DNA of 64,000 nt, taken from NCBI GenBank assembly GCA_029212365.1, contig JARGOC010000009.1, positions 62,001 through 126,000 on the forward strand, read 5' to 3'. The translations under genes were made by a program, and so were the position numbers. The stretch comes from Roseovarius sp. Lineage in GTDB: Bacteria; Pseudomonadota; Alphaproteobacteria; Rhodobacterales; Rhodobacteraceae. A model generated the notes under the pieces. It was given only the letters and a program-made list of their open reading frames with translations. It made no database searches and had not been told where the DNA came from. How positions within the stretch are numbered: position 1 is the first letter of the stretch; each line of letters starts with the position of its first letter. Of this stretch, positions 19,279-28,041 are shown one piece after another.

Positions 19279-20364
19279 ATGATGCTCAAACTTGAGAAAC
19301 GCGCGCAGCCGTCGCTACTGTGGACATATCTGACCCCGCTGGTGGCGGTGATCTGTACGATGATTGCCGGTGGCGCGCTGTTCGCCGTCTTGGGCAAGAA
19401 CCCGGGCGAGGCGATTGCGACGATTTTCTGGCAGCCACTGTTTGGCGAGTTCGCATTTTATTATCGCCCGCAATTGTTGATCAAAGGCGCTCCATTGGTG
19501 CTGATCGCCATCGGTCTGTCCTTGGGCTTTCGCGCCGGTATCTGGAACATCGGGGCAGAAGGGCAGTATATTATCGGGGCCTTAACCGGTGCCGGCGTGG
19601 GCCTTGCGTTTTATCCGGCCGAGGCCTGGTACATCTTTCCTTTGATGGTCATGGCAGGCGCATTGGGCGGCTGGGCCTGGGCGATGATCCCGGCCGTGTT
19701 ACGCACCCGCTTTGGCACCAATGAAATCCTTGTGTCCCTGATGCTGGTCTATGTGGCCGAGCAATTGCTGGCCAAGATGGCGTTGGGCCTGTTGCGCAAT
19801 CCCGAGGGGCACGGCTTTCCCGGCTCGCGCAATTTTCAGCAATACCCGAGCGGACATAATGCCGAGATCATCACCGGATCGGGGATGCATTGGGGTGTGG
19901 TTGCCGCGCTGATTGCGGTGATCTTTTCCTATATTCTGCTGAACCGGCATATTCTGGGCTATCACATCCGGCTGACAGGACAGGCGCCACGCGCGGCCAA
20001 ATTTGCCGGGGTGAACCCGACACAGCTAATCCTGTTTTGTCTGGGCACGTCGGGTGCACTGGCTGGATTGGCGGGCATGTTTGAGGTTTCCGGACCTGCG
20101 GGCCAGATCAACATTGATTTCAACGTCGGCTATGGATTTACCGCCATTATCGTGGCGTTTCTGGGCCGATTGCACCCAGTGGGCATTCTGCTGGCCGGGT
20201 TGTTGATGGCGCTGACATATATCGGCGGCGAAATCGCACAGAGCAATCTGGGCCTGCCTGCTGCGGCCATTCAGATGTTCCAGGGGATGCTGCTGTTCTT
20301 CCTGCTGGCGATTGATGTGCTGACCAACTTTCGCATTCGCAGAACCAAAAGGGAGGCCGTGTAA
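19279..20364 (+). CDS. ABC transporter permease, BMP/purine-nucleoside type (first)
   Basis: A 361-residue membrane protein of the branched-chain/BPD_transp_2 permease family with about ten hydrophobic segments. It carries the family motif GIWNIGAEGQYIIGAL near residues 90-105 and the EILVSLMLVYVAEQLL and SGALAGLAGMFEVSG segments. It pairs with the next permease and the ATPase before it. I start at the MMLKLEK ATG at 19279; the longer open frame begins inside the intergenic repeat. The gene ends TAATG, sharing one base with the next start. Confidence 0.9.
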   Translation: MMLKLEKRAQPSLLWTYLTPLVAVICTMIAGGALFAVLGKNPGEAIATIFWQPLFGEFAFYYRPQLLIKGAPLVLIAIGLSLGFRAGIWNIGAEGQYIIGALTGAGVGLAFYPAEAWYIFPLMVMAGALGGWAWAMIPAVLRTRFGTNEILVSLMLVYVAEQLLAKMALGLLRNPEGHGFPGSRNFQQYPSGHNAEIITGSGMHWGVVAALIAVIFSYILLNRHILGYHIRLTGQAPRAAKFAGVNPTQLILFCLGTSGALAGLAGMFEVSGPAGQINIDFNVGYGFTAIIVAFLGRLHPVGILLAGLLMALTYIGGEIAQSNLGLPAAAIQMFQGMLLFFLLAIDVLTNFRIRRTKREAV

Positions 20365-21284
20365 TGGACCTCAGTTCAATCAGCCCCACCCTGCTTCTGG
20401 CCTCGCTGATGGTGGCCGCAACACCGATCCTACTAGCTGCTTTGGGCGAATTGGTGGTCGAACGCTCAGGCGTTCTGAACCTGGGTGTAGAGGGCATGAT
20501 GATCACCGGGGCGATCTGCGGCTTTGCAGTGGCGGTTGAAACCGGCTCGCCGGTGTTGGGGTTTGCGGCCGCTGCCGTCGGAGGCGCTGCGTTATCACTG
20601 CTGTTTGCCTTGCTAACCCAAGTGGCACTGGCCAATCATGTGGCCAGTGGATTGGCGCTAACGCTGTTTGGGCTAGGCCTCAGTGCGCTGCTGGGACAGG
20701 GGTATGTGGGGATCAAACCACCCCCAACTGACAAACTGGATATTCCACTGTTGGGGGATATGCCTTTTCTGGGGCCGGTAGTCTTTTCCCATGATCTGAT
20801 GGTCTATGTGGGCCTTGCGCTGGTGGTGGCCGTCTGGTGGATGTTGAACCACAGCCGCGCCGGGCTGGTGCTGCGCGCCGTGGGTGAAAACCACGATGCG
20901 GCCCATGCTCTGGGGTTCAAAGTGGTGCGGGTGCGCATCATGGCCATCATGTTTGGCGGGGCATGTGCGGGGTTGGGCGGCGCCTACATCAGCCTGATCC
21001 GCGTGCCGCAATGGACCGAAGGCATGACAGCGGGCGCGGGTTGGATCGCACTGGCGCTGGTGGTCTTTGCCAGCTGGAAAGCGGGCCGCGTGCTGTTGGG
21101 TGCCTATTTGTTTGGCGGTATCACTGTGTTGCAGCTAAACCTACAGGCCGCAGGGGTTGATATTCCTGTCGAATACCTTTCCATGTCACCTTATGTCATC
21201 ACCATTCTGGTGCTGGTCATCATGTCGGCGGACCGCTCTCGTGCGCCCGCCTCGCTTGGCCGCACCTTCCATGCCTCAAGCTGA
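20364..21284 (+). CDS. ABC transporter permease, BMP/purine-nucleoside type (second)
   Basis: The 306-residue second permease of the importer. The motif ERSGVLNLGVEGMMITGA near residues 33-50 and AVGENHDAAHALGFKV are hallmarks of the YufQ-type permeases paired with BMP binding proteins. It has eight or more hydrophobic segments. It starts on the stop codon of the first permease (TAATG) and is followed 30 bases later by the binding-protein gene. Confidence 0.9.
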   Translation: MDLSSISPTLLLASLMVAATPILLAALGELVVERSGVLNLGVEGMMITGAICGFAVAVETGSPVLGFAAAAVGGAALSLLFALLTQVALANHVASGLALTLFGLGLSALLGQGYVGIKPPPTDKLDIPLLGDMPFLGPVVFSHDLMVYVGLALVVAVWWMLNHSRAGLVLRAVGENHDAAHALGFKVVRVRIMAIMFGGACAGLGGAYISLIRVPQWTEGMTAGAGWIALALVVFASWKAGRVLLGAYLFGGITVLQLNLQAAGVDIPVEYLSMSPYVITILVLVIMSADRSRAPASLGRTFHASS

Positions 21285-21314
21285 GGCTAAAGATAATAAA
21301 ACGGAGAAACGCTC

Positions 21315-22388
21315 ATGAACTTTGTGAAATACCTTGCCGGGGCGACCCTGGCACTGGGGCTGGCCACTTCGGCCATTGCCCAGGATAAAACCAAAGTCGG
21401 CTTTATCTATGTTGGCCCCATCGGCGATGGCGGCTGGACTTATGAACATGACAAGGGCCGTCTGGCCGTTGAAGAGGCGTTCGGCGATGCGGTGGAAACC
21501 GTCTATCAAGAGAGCGTGCCTGAAGGCGCGGATGCAGAACGCGCCATCACTCAAATGGCGTTGCAAGGGGCTGACCTGATCTTCACCACCTCGTTTGGAT
21601 ATATGGAGCCAACCGTCAGCGTGGCTGCAAAGTTCCCTGATGTGAAGTTTGAGCACGCCACCGGCTATAAGGCCGGGCCTAATGTCTCAACCTATTCGGC
21701 GCGCTTTTACGAAGGCCGTGCCGTACAGGGCCACATCGCAGGTAAGATGACCAAATCAAATGTGGTGGGGTACATCGCCTCCTTCCCGATCCCCGAAGTG
21801 ATCCGGGGTATCAACGCGGCCTATATCCACGCCAAAAAGGTTAACCCCGATGTGCAGTTCAAGATCATCTGGGCCTACACCTGGTTTGATCCCGCAAAAG
21901 AGGCTGACGCCGCCACGGCGCTGATCGAACAGGGCGCGGATGTGATCTTGCAACACACCGATTCCACCGCCCCCCAAGCCGCCGCAGAAAAGGCCGGCAA
22001 TGTGATCACCTTTGGCCAGGCCTCAGACATGAGCGAATACGCACCACTGCCGCGCGTCAGCTCGATCATCGACAATTGGGGGCCGTATTATGTGGCCCGC
22101 ACTCAGGCCGTGATAGATGGCACATGGGAAAGCGTACAAACATGGGATGGCATCGGCCCCGGCATGGTTGGCATCGGCGAGATCACCGATGCGGTTCCAG
22201 CTGATATCAAAGCCGAGGCGCTGGCATTGAAAGATGCGATTGCGGCGGGCGATTATCATCCCTTCACCGGCCCGCTGAAAAAGCAGGACGGGTCCGATTG
22301 GCTGGGCGATGGCGAGGTATCCGATGACGGCGCTTTGCTGGGCATGAACTTCTATGTCGAAGGGCTGGAAGGCGATATCCCCCAATAA
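21315..22388 (+). CDS. BMP-family periplasmic substrate-binding protein
   Basis: Periplasmic binding protein of 357 residues with a clear Sec signal (MNFVKYLAGATLALGLATSA, cleavage after AIA near residue 22). The mature start TKVGFIYVGPIGDGGWTYEH and the GADLIFTTSFGYMEPT and YEGRAVQGHIAGKM segments match Bmp/PnrA-like nucleoside-binding proteins. No lipobox is present, as usual in Gram-negative members. It is last in the xdh-transporter operon and is followed by a strong terminator. Ligand is inferred as purine base or nucleoside from the xdh linkage. Confidence 0.92.
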   Translation: MNFVKYLAGATLALGLATSAIAQDKTKVGFIYVGPIGDGGWTYEHDKGRLAVEEAFGDAVETVYQESVPEGADAERAITQMALQGADLIFTTSFGYMEPTVSVAAKFPDVKFEHATGYKAGPNVSTYSARFYEGRAVQGHIAGKMTKSNVVGYIASFPIPEVIRGINAAYIHAKKVNPDVQFKIIWAYTWFDPAKEADAATALIEQGADVILQHTDSTAPQAAAEKAGNVITFGQASDMSEYAPLPRVSSIIDNWGPYYVARTQAVIDGTWESVQTWDGIGPGMVGIGEITDAVPADIKAEALALKDAIAAGDYHPFTGPLKKQDGSDWLGDGEVSDDGALLGMNFYVEGLEGDIPQ

Positions 22389-22405
22389 GCGGCTATGTAA
22401 GCAAG

Positions 22406-22436
22406 AAAAGACCCCGTCGGTTGGCGGGGTCTTTTT
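22406..22436 (+). terminator. Rho-independent terminator of the xdh-transporter operon
   Basis: AAAAGACCCCG, an 8-base loop, then CGGGGTCTTTTT: an 11-base stem ending in a run of T, 17 bases after the binding-protein stop. The A/T-rich ends make it usable in both directions. Confidence 0.92.
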
Positions 22437-22487
22437 CATGGGACGACGGCCTTCATGCCCGATGGAATCAGAAAACGGAAACCTGTC

Positions 22488-23144
22488 ATGACGCCAAAGA
22501 GACGCCTTCCAAAAACTGCCTCGGTGGCCTTCTCCTTGGGCGATGCCAGGTTAAACGCGCCCTCAGCCGAACGGAATGCTGCTGCCATCCGGGAGGTATT
22601 GTTGACCTATGCACCACAGACCGGCAAGGCGTTGGAAATCGCCAGCGGCACCGGACAGCATGTGGTGGGTTTCGCCCGCGCCCTGCCCGATTTAATCTGG
22701 CAACCCAGCGACATAGACACCGGCCGCCGCGCCAGCATTGACGCATGGGCAGCAGAAGCCGGGTTGGATAACATTTTGGCAGCGCGCCACCTTGATGCCG
22801 CCGCGCCGGGCTGGGCAAACACCGCGGAATTTGACCTGATCCTGGTGGTCAACCTTTTGCACCTAATCAGCGAGATCGAAGCCCGAACCGTCATCCAAGA
22901 AGCCTCCAAGGCGCTGGTGCAAAATGGGCGATTGTTCCTTTATGGCCCGTTCCTGCGCAGTGGCGAAACCACATCTGAGGGTGACGCCAAGTTTCATGCA
23001 AGCCTTCGGGAACAAGACCCCGCAATTGGATACAAGGGCGACGTTGACGTGATTGACTGGATGCACAATGCGGGGCTGGAGCTGATCGAAGTGATTGAAA
23101 TGCCTGCCAACAATCTATGTCTGATTGCCTCGCGCACTCCATGA
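22488..23144 (+). CDS. DUF938 family SAM-dependent methyltransferase-like protein
   Basis: A 218-residue class I methyltransferase fold protein. Visible features are LEIASGTGQHVVGFA (motif I for AdoMet), a WQPSDID acidic end of strand two and FDLILVVNLLHLI (motif IV region). The LYGPFLRSGETTSEGDAKFH segment is typical of DUF938. Substrate unknown. I use the ATG at 22488 because the family normally begins a few residues before the LPKTASVAFS segment; an in-frame ATG at 22455 lies just past the terminator. Confidence 0.8.
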   Translation: MTPKRRLPKTASVAFSLGDARLNAPSAERNAAAIREVLLTYAPQTGKALEIASGTGQHVVGFARALPDLIWQPSDIDTGRRASIDAWAAEAGLDNILAARHLDAAAPGWANTAEFDLILVVNLLHLISEIEARTVIQEASKALVQNGRLFLYGPFLRSGETTSEGDAKFHASLREQDPAIGYKGDVDVIDWMHNAGLELIEVIEMPANNLCLIASRTP

Positions 23145-23245
23145 GCGGGATGGGCCATTTTTGCCGTGCCAAGGGTTTCATGTTGACAAAACCCCACCCG
23201 CACCACGACCCTTATCGGATAGTGATGACAGGTCAGGGTGGTGGT

Positions 23246-24004
23246 ATGCGCGTGTTTCGGTTTCTGGTTCTGGCCCTTGGGGTGGCTGTGCTTCACCTTT
23301 CCCCCGGCGTGGCCGAAGCACAGAAATTTGATGATAGCGATCCGGTGAATTTTGCCGGTAAGGGGCCTGCTCGATACGCGGTTCATGGCGTAGATGCCGC
23401 GCGGTTCCAAAAAACTGTGGACTGGAAGAAAGCAAAGCGCGCCGGGGTCAGATTTGCCTTTGTCAAAGCCACGGAAGGCGGCGATCTGCTGGACCCGATG
23501 TTTGATCTACATTGGAAGTCTGCACGAAAAGCAGGCATTCCGACGGGCGCCTATCATTTCTATTATTTTTGCTCAAAGCCACGGGTGCAGGCGCGCTGGT
23601 TCATCAGCAACGTACCCAAAAAGAGGGGCGCATTACCGCCCGTTTTGGATATGGAATGGAACCCGTTTTCACCCACCTGCACAACCCGGCCTCCGGCGAA
23701 TGAGGTGCGCCGTCTGATGACAATTTTCCTCAACGTGGTTGAGCGCCATTATGGCCAGCGCCCCATCATCTATACCACGCCGGCGTTTTACAAAGACAAC
23801 GAGCTGAGCCGGATGAGTGGCGAGGAATTTTGGCTGCGCTCCACCGCCAAGACCCCTAAACAGGCCTATCCCGGCCAGCCATGGAGCTTTTGGCAATACA
23901 GTGGCACCGGGATCGTGCCGGGGTTCGCCGAGGAAGTGGACCTGAACGTATTTGCCGGCACTCGGCGGCAATGGAAGAAATGGCTGAAAAAACGGTCTCG
24001 TTGA
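23246..24004 (+). CDS. Secreted GH25-family lysozyme/muramidase
   Basis: A 252-residue protein with a Sec signal (MRVFRFLVLALGVAVLHLSP, cleavage near AEA). The GH25 catalytic domain shows HGVDAARFQKTVDWKKAK, FAFVKATEGGDLLDP, the catalytic VLDMEWN (Asp and Glu) and FWQYSGTGIVPGF. It probably cleaves peptidoglycan in the periplasm or outside the cell. The start at 23246 puts the signal at the N-terminus; the longer open frame starts inside the preceding gene. GH25 enzymes occur both in phage and in chromosomes; there are no phage genes nearby. Confidence 0.88.
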   Translation: MRVFRFLVLALGVAVLHLSPGVAEAQKFDDSDPVNFAGKGPARYAVHGVDAARFQKTVDWKKAKRAGVRFAFVKATEGGDLLDPMFDLHWKSARKAGIPTGAYHFYYFCSKPRVQARWFISNVPKKRGALPPVLDMEWNPFSPTCTTRPPANEVRRLMTIFLNVVERHYGQRPIIYTTPAFYKDNELSRMSGEEFWLRSTAKTPKQAYPGQPWSFWQYSGTGIVPGFAEEVDLNVFAGTRRQWKKWLKKRSR

Positions 24005-24101
24005 GCAAGGCTCATCTCGTCTTTTTCCGTGTTTTGTTTCGAAGGTCTGATACCGTAACCACGGCCCCAGCGGCGCGTTTTTTGTCAGCGGATCCGCAGA
24101 A

Positions 24102-24773
24102 TTGATCGAAAAGGCCCTCGCCCGTCGGGACATTATCGGCTTTACTGGGATGACCACCCAAATGGCGATCGGGCAGCTTGGCCACAAATCACTGTTGAAC
24201 GCGATCGAGTCCCTGAGAACCCGTGTTGCGCCAGATATCCGCAAGACTTTGGGGCACGAACCATCCAAATCGGAAAGACTGAATATGTTTGAACTCCCCC
24301 CCCGCATCGGCCCGCGCCCCGACACCACAGACTGCGCACCACACGAACAGGTAAGCCAAAACCCCGACGACAAAACGTATCAAACGTTCAAAGAGCGCGC
24401 ATTTGACTTTTCTTTTGTCGAGCGTCGCCCCAGTATCATCTCTGTTCCCGGCGCCGAGGCGCTTTGGCTGGCCCATGATCATGCCCATGGGTGTCAGGAG
24501 TCCTTTATGATGGGAAATGAGTTTGCCCATGTGCATCCGCATTATGATGGCTCGATGCACCTAATGTTGCCCATTGAATGTACGCGTGAATTATTCGCCA
24601 AAGGCTGGGGCGAGTCGCATCCGATGGCGGTGACAGGCATGATCCCGGCGACCGCTGTCATGGTGTTTGCGCCGCGCGATGTGCCCGAGATCGAAACAGC
24701 GTTAAAGATCCTTGCCACATCTTATGATTTTGCGCGCGGGAAGCTCTCAAATCCCGCGTCGATCCGTTTATAA
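24102..24773 (+). CDS. Luciferase-domain (DUF5519-like) protein
   Basis: A 223-residue soluble protein. The C-terminal half has FAHVHPHYDGSMHLMLPIE, then a GWGESHPM segment, a pattern I associate with the luciferase-like DUF5519 family. The N-terminal half contains LPPRIGPRPDTTDCAPHEQ. The start is uncertain: a TTG at 24102 gives the full frame, and an ATG at 24150 would remove 16 residues. Real activity unknown. It stands alone before a convergent hairpin. Confidence 0.6.
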   Translation: MIEKALARRDIIGFTGMTTQMAIGQLGHKSLLNAIESLRTRVAPDIRKTLGHEPSKSERLNMFELPPRIGPRPDTTDCAPHEQVSQNPDDKTYQTFKERAFDFSFVERRPSIISVPGAEALWLAHDHAHGCQESFMMGNEFAHVHPHYDGSMHLMLPIECTRELFAKGWGESHPMAVTGMIPATAVMVFAPRDVPEIETALKILATSYDFARGKLSNPASIRL

Positions 24774-24782
24774 ATGGCCAAA

Positions 24783-24823
24783 GCGCATCGCCTTTAACCT
24801 GAAGCAGGCAAAAGGCGATGCGC
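24783..24823. terminator. Hairpin between convergent genes
   Basis: GCGCATCGCCTTT and its exact complement AAAGGCGATGCGC form a 13-base stem around a 15-base loop, 10 bases after the luciferase-domain gene and facing the end of the acyl-CoA dehydrogenase gene. There is no long T-run, so it may be a bidirectional or Rho-assisted end. A second, weaker stem (CGAGGT with ACCTCG, 24875-24895) lies just after the dehydrogenase gene. Confidence 0.6.
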
Positions 24824-24907
24824 GAGGCAGGATCAGAACATCACATCGCAACCGGCCGAAGGCCAATCGCTGAACGAGGTAACGGGAAAACCTCGCTTAG
24901 AACAGGG

Positions 24908-26050
24908 TCACAGACGCTTGGCGATTTCTTCCAGCATCACCTCGGTCGCGCCACCGCCGATGGCCTGAATACGCGCGTCGCGGGACATGCGTTCAACCGG
25001 GGTTTCGCGCATGTAGCCCATGCCGCCGTGGAACTGAACGCAGTCATACAGAACCTTGTTCACCAGATCGCCGCAATAGGCCTTGACCATCGAAACTTCT
25101 TTGACGCACTCCATCCCTTGGGCATCTTTCCAGGCCGCGCTATAGACCAGCTGTCGGCCGGCTTCGACTTGGGCGGCACGTTCGGCAAGGCGTTGACGGA
25201 TCACCTGTTTGTCCCACAGAACACCACCAAAGGCGGGGCGGTCCTTCACATATTCCAGCGTCAGGTCGATGGCTTTTTGTGCCTCGCCCATGGCCATGGC
25301 ACCCAGAACTGTTCGTTCGTTCTGAAAGTTTTTCATGATGGCATAGAAGCCCTGATCAACCTCGCCCAGAATATGGTCTCCGGTGACATGCACATTGTCA
25401 AAAACCAGTTCGGCAGTGTCCGAACACAGCCATCCGGTCTTGTTCAGCTTCTTGCCAACCGTGAATCCTGCGGTGCCCTTTTCGACAGCAAAGATCGTCA
25501 CACCGCGCGAGCCTTTTGCCTCGGTGTTGGTCTTGGCGGCCACAAAGAACAGATCGCCATGCACCCCATTGGTGATGAACATCTTGGTGCCGTTGATCAC
25601 CCAGCCATTTCCATCGCGTTCTGCGCGTGTACGCATTCCGGCCACGTCTGACCCGGCGCCGGGTTCGGTGACGGCAACGGCGCAAATGCTTTTGCCCGAG
25701 GTGATACCCGGCATCCAGCGTGCCAACTGTTCGGGGGTGCCGACATTGGCCAGATGCGGGCTGGCCATATCGGTATGCACCAAGAGGTCAGCCGAGAAGC
25801 CGCCAAATGTGCAGCGACCCAGCTCTTCTGCCAGCACGACGCTGGCCATCGTATCCAGATCGGCTCCGCCATATTCTTCGGGGTAGCGCATGCCAAGAAA
25901 GCCCAGCTCGCCCATCTTTGCAAAAACCTCACGCGGTACTTTGCCGGCTTCTTCCCAGGCATCGCCGTGCGGTACGACTTCGGCCTCAATAAAGCGGCGG
26001 ATTTGCTCGCGCAGCATGGTCAGTTCGTCGGAAAAATATAGGTCAGTCAT
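24908..26050 (-). CDS. Acyl-CoA dehydrogenase, isovaleryl/long-chain type active site
   Basis: A 380-residue FAD-dependent dehydrogenase introducing an alpha-beta double bond in an acyl-CoA. Visible are GFLGMRYPEEYGGADLDT, VAVTEPGAGSDVAGM, WVINGTKMFITNG and the C-terminal FHGGMGYMRETPVERM. The usual C-terminal catalytic Glu is replaced by Gly (IGGGATEV), and an FQNERTVLGA segment supplies a Glu at the position used by isovaleryl- and long-chain dehydrogenases. It is last in the liu-like operon, consistent with an isovaleryl-CoA-like role. I start at 26050, which has GAGGA six bases before it; an ATG two codons upstream overlaps the previous stop. Confidence 0.85.
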   Translation of the reverse strand: MTDLYFSDELTMLREQIRRFIEAEVVPHGDAWEEAGKVPREVFAKMGELGFLGMRYPEEYGGADLDTMASVVLAEELGRCTFGGFSADLLVHTDMASPHLANVGTPEQLARWMPGITSGKSICAVAVTEPGAGSDVAGMRTRAERDGNGWVINGTKMFITNGVHGDLFFVAAKTNTEAKGSRGVTIFAVEKGTAGFTVGKKLNKTGWLCSDTAELVFDNVHVTGDHILGEVDQGFYAIMKNFQNERTVLGAMAMGEAQKAIDLTLEYVKDRPAFGGVLWDKQVIRQRLAERAAQVEAGRQLVYSAAWKDAQGMECVKEVSMVKAYCGDLVNKVLYDCVQFHGGMGYMRETPVERMSRDARIQAIGGGATEVMLEEIAKRL

Positions 26051-26052
26051 GG

Positions 26053-28041
26053 TCATTCCTCAGGGTTTATAGTGATCAGCACGGCGCCCATATCGACGTT
26101 TTCTCCGGCTGAAAAATTAATCTGACTGATGGTGCCCGCACAGGGCGCAGTCAGGGTTTGCAAGAGCTTCATGGCCTCGATCACCACAACCGGTTGTCCG
26201 GCAGTGACGATATCGCCAGTTTGGATCAGAACATCTGAGACAAGGCCCGGCATGGGTGCGTTCACCTGATCGCCACCGCCCAGAGCAGCCTCGCCAGCCG
26301 CTTGAATGATCCCGTCGCTGTTTAGAACAACAAACGAGGCGCGACCGGTTTGGCCATCCAACGAAACGTTCTCATCGTCGATTTCAACGCGCGCGCTATG
26401 ACGCATACCGTCGGCTTCATATGACAATATGCCGTCACGCAGGATGGCGTTTTCTATGTCAAAGGCGGCCCCGTCATGGAGGGTGACGACATAGCGCCCC
26501 TCGCGCCCCTCGATGCGGGCGTCTTCATCGTTGATCCGGTAAATCGCGCCACCGCGACGACCGGATGGCTCGGTGACACGCCAGGCCCCCAATGTAGTCC
26601 ATGGATCAGATGCGCCCTCGTCATTTTGGGCCAAGAAGCAGGCCAAAATGGCCTCGGCCTGTTGATGAGCACCGGGAACAGGCGCGCACCAGCCATCAGG
26701 AAAAGCTGCGCCAAGTGATGCGGTGCTATGCGTCCCGGCAGCAAAATCCGGCAAGGCCAGAAGATCACGCGAGAATGCAATATTGGTGCCGGGGCCGGTG
26801 ATGTGAAACCTGGACAACCCCTGATCCAGAAGCCGTATAGCAGATGCCCTGTCGCGCGCCGAGCTGATCAATTTGGCCAGCATGGAATCGTAATAATGGC
26901 TGACGGTGCTGCCCGCGCGCACGCCGCTGTCGAGCCGCAAACCGGGCATGTCGGGGGCGGTGTAGCCCGTGATTTCACCGATTTCAGGACGATAATTGTT
27001 GGCGGGGTCTTCGGCGGCGATACGCGCCTCGAGCGACCAGCCAGTGCAGGTGATTTCATCCTGCGTGAACGGCAGGGTCTCTCCCCCGGCGATGCGCAGC
27101 TGCCATGCGGCAATATCAATGCCAGTGACCGCTTCGGTTACCGGGTGCTCCACTTGCAGCCGGGTGTTCATTTCCAGAAAGAAATAGTCGCCCGTATCGG
27201 CATCCAAAAGGAATTCAACCGTGCCCGCGCTGTCATATCCAATGCCTTGGGTCAGGCGCACGGCGCTGTCCAGAATGCTGGCGCGAACGTCAGCTGACAG
27301 TTGTGGCGCGGGGGCCTCTTCGATGACTTTTTGATGGTTACGTTGCAACGAGCAATCGCGCTCAAACAGGTGACGCACATTGCCTTGCTGGTCCGCAAGG
27401 ATCTGCACCTCGATATGGCGCGCGGTGCCGACATAGCGTTCCAGCAAAACCTGACTATCGCCAAAGGCGGCTTCGGCCTCTGAGCGCGCTGCGGTCAGCT
27501 CGGCTACGAAATCGGACAGGTCATGCACCTGGCGCATACCGCGCCCGCCGCCCCCGGCGCTGGCTTTGATCAATAGCGGCACACCGATGATATGCGCCTC
27601 GGCCAACAGCCGGTCGTCGGACTGATCATCGCCGTAATAGCCCGGCACCACCGGCACGTTTGCCGCAACCGCAACCGCCTTGGCCGCAATCTTTGATCCC
27701 ATCAGCGCGATGTTTTCCGGCGACGGACCGACAAAGGCCAGACCGGCATCGGCGCAGGCCTGCGCGAAATCCGCGTTTTCAGCCAAAAACCCATAGCCGG
27801 GGTGAATGGCCTGCGCGCCCGCCTGTTTGGCGGCGGCAATGATCCGCTCGCCATCCAGATAGCTCTGAGCGGCCTCGGGCGGGCCGATATGCACCGCCGT
27901 GTCGGCGGCAATCACATGTGGTGCGTCCCGGTCGGCGTCTGAATAGACCGCAACCGCACGCAGACCCAAACCCTGACAGGCACGCACAAGCCGCAGTGCA
28001 ATCTCGCCCCGGTTGGCGATCAGAACTGTTGAAAAGTTCAT
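26053..28041 (-). CDS. Acyl-CoA carboxylase alpha subunit (biotin carboxylase plus biotin carrier)
   Basis: ATP-dependent biotin carboxylase, 662 residues, of the methylcrotonyl/geranyl-CoA carboxylase alpha type. The biotin carboxylase start is TVLIANRGEIALRLVRACQ. The ATP-grasp loop is ASAGGGGRGMRQV and RDCSLQRNHQKVIEEAPAP is present, with EMNTRLQVEHPVTE further on. The C-terminal biotinyl domain carries VIEAMKLLQT, the lysine being the biotin site. It partners the carboxyltransferase two genes upstream. Its start overlaps the hydratase stop (ATGA), and its stop abuts the dehydrogenase start. This matches LiuD/AtuF arrangements; the exact acyl-CoA is not fixed by sequence. Confidence 0.9.
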   Translation of the reverse strand: MNFSTVLIANRGEIALRLVRACQGLGLRAVAVYSDADRDAPHVIAADTAVHIGPPEAAQSYLDGERIIAAAKQAGAQAIHPGYGFLAENADFAQACADAGLAFVGPSPENIALMGSKIAAKAVAVAANVPVVPGYYGDDQSDDRLLAEAHIIGVPLLIKASAGGGGRGMRQVHDLSDFVAELTAARSEAEAAFGDSQVLLERYVGTARHIEVQILADQQGNVRHLFERDCSLQRNHQKVIEEAPAPQLSADVRASILDSAVRLTQGIGYDSAGTVEFLLDADTGDYFFLEMNTRLQVEHPVTEAVTGIDIAAWQLRIAGGETLPFTQDEITCTGWSLEARIAAEDPANNYRPEIGEITGYTAPDMPGLRLDSGVRAGSTVSHYYDSMLAKLISSARDRASAIRLLDQGLSRFHITGPGTNIAFSRDLLALPDFAAGTHSTASLGAAFPDGWCAPVPGAHQQAEAILACFLAQNDEGASDPWTTLGAWRVTEPSGRRGGAIYRINDEDARIEGREGRYVVTLHDGAAFDIENAILRDGILSYEADGMRHSARVEIDDENVSLDGQTGRASFVVLNSDGIIQAAGEAALGGGDQVNAPMPGLVSDVLIQTGDIVTAGQPVVVIEAMKLLQTLTAPCAGTISQINFSAGENVDMGAVLITINPEE

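Noticed and set aside
23246..24004. GH25 lysozyme as a phage endolysin
   Set aside because: It has a Sec signal and no phage genes around it, so a cellular secreted enzyme is more likely.
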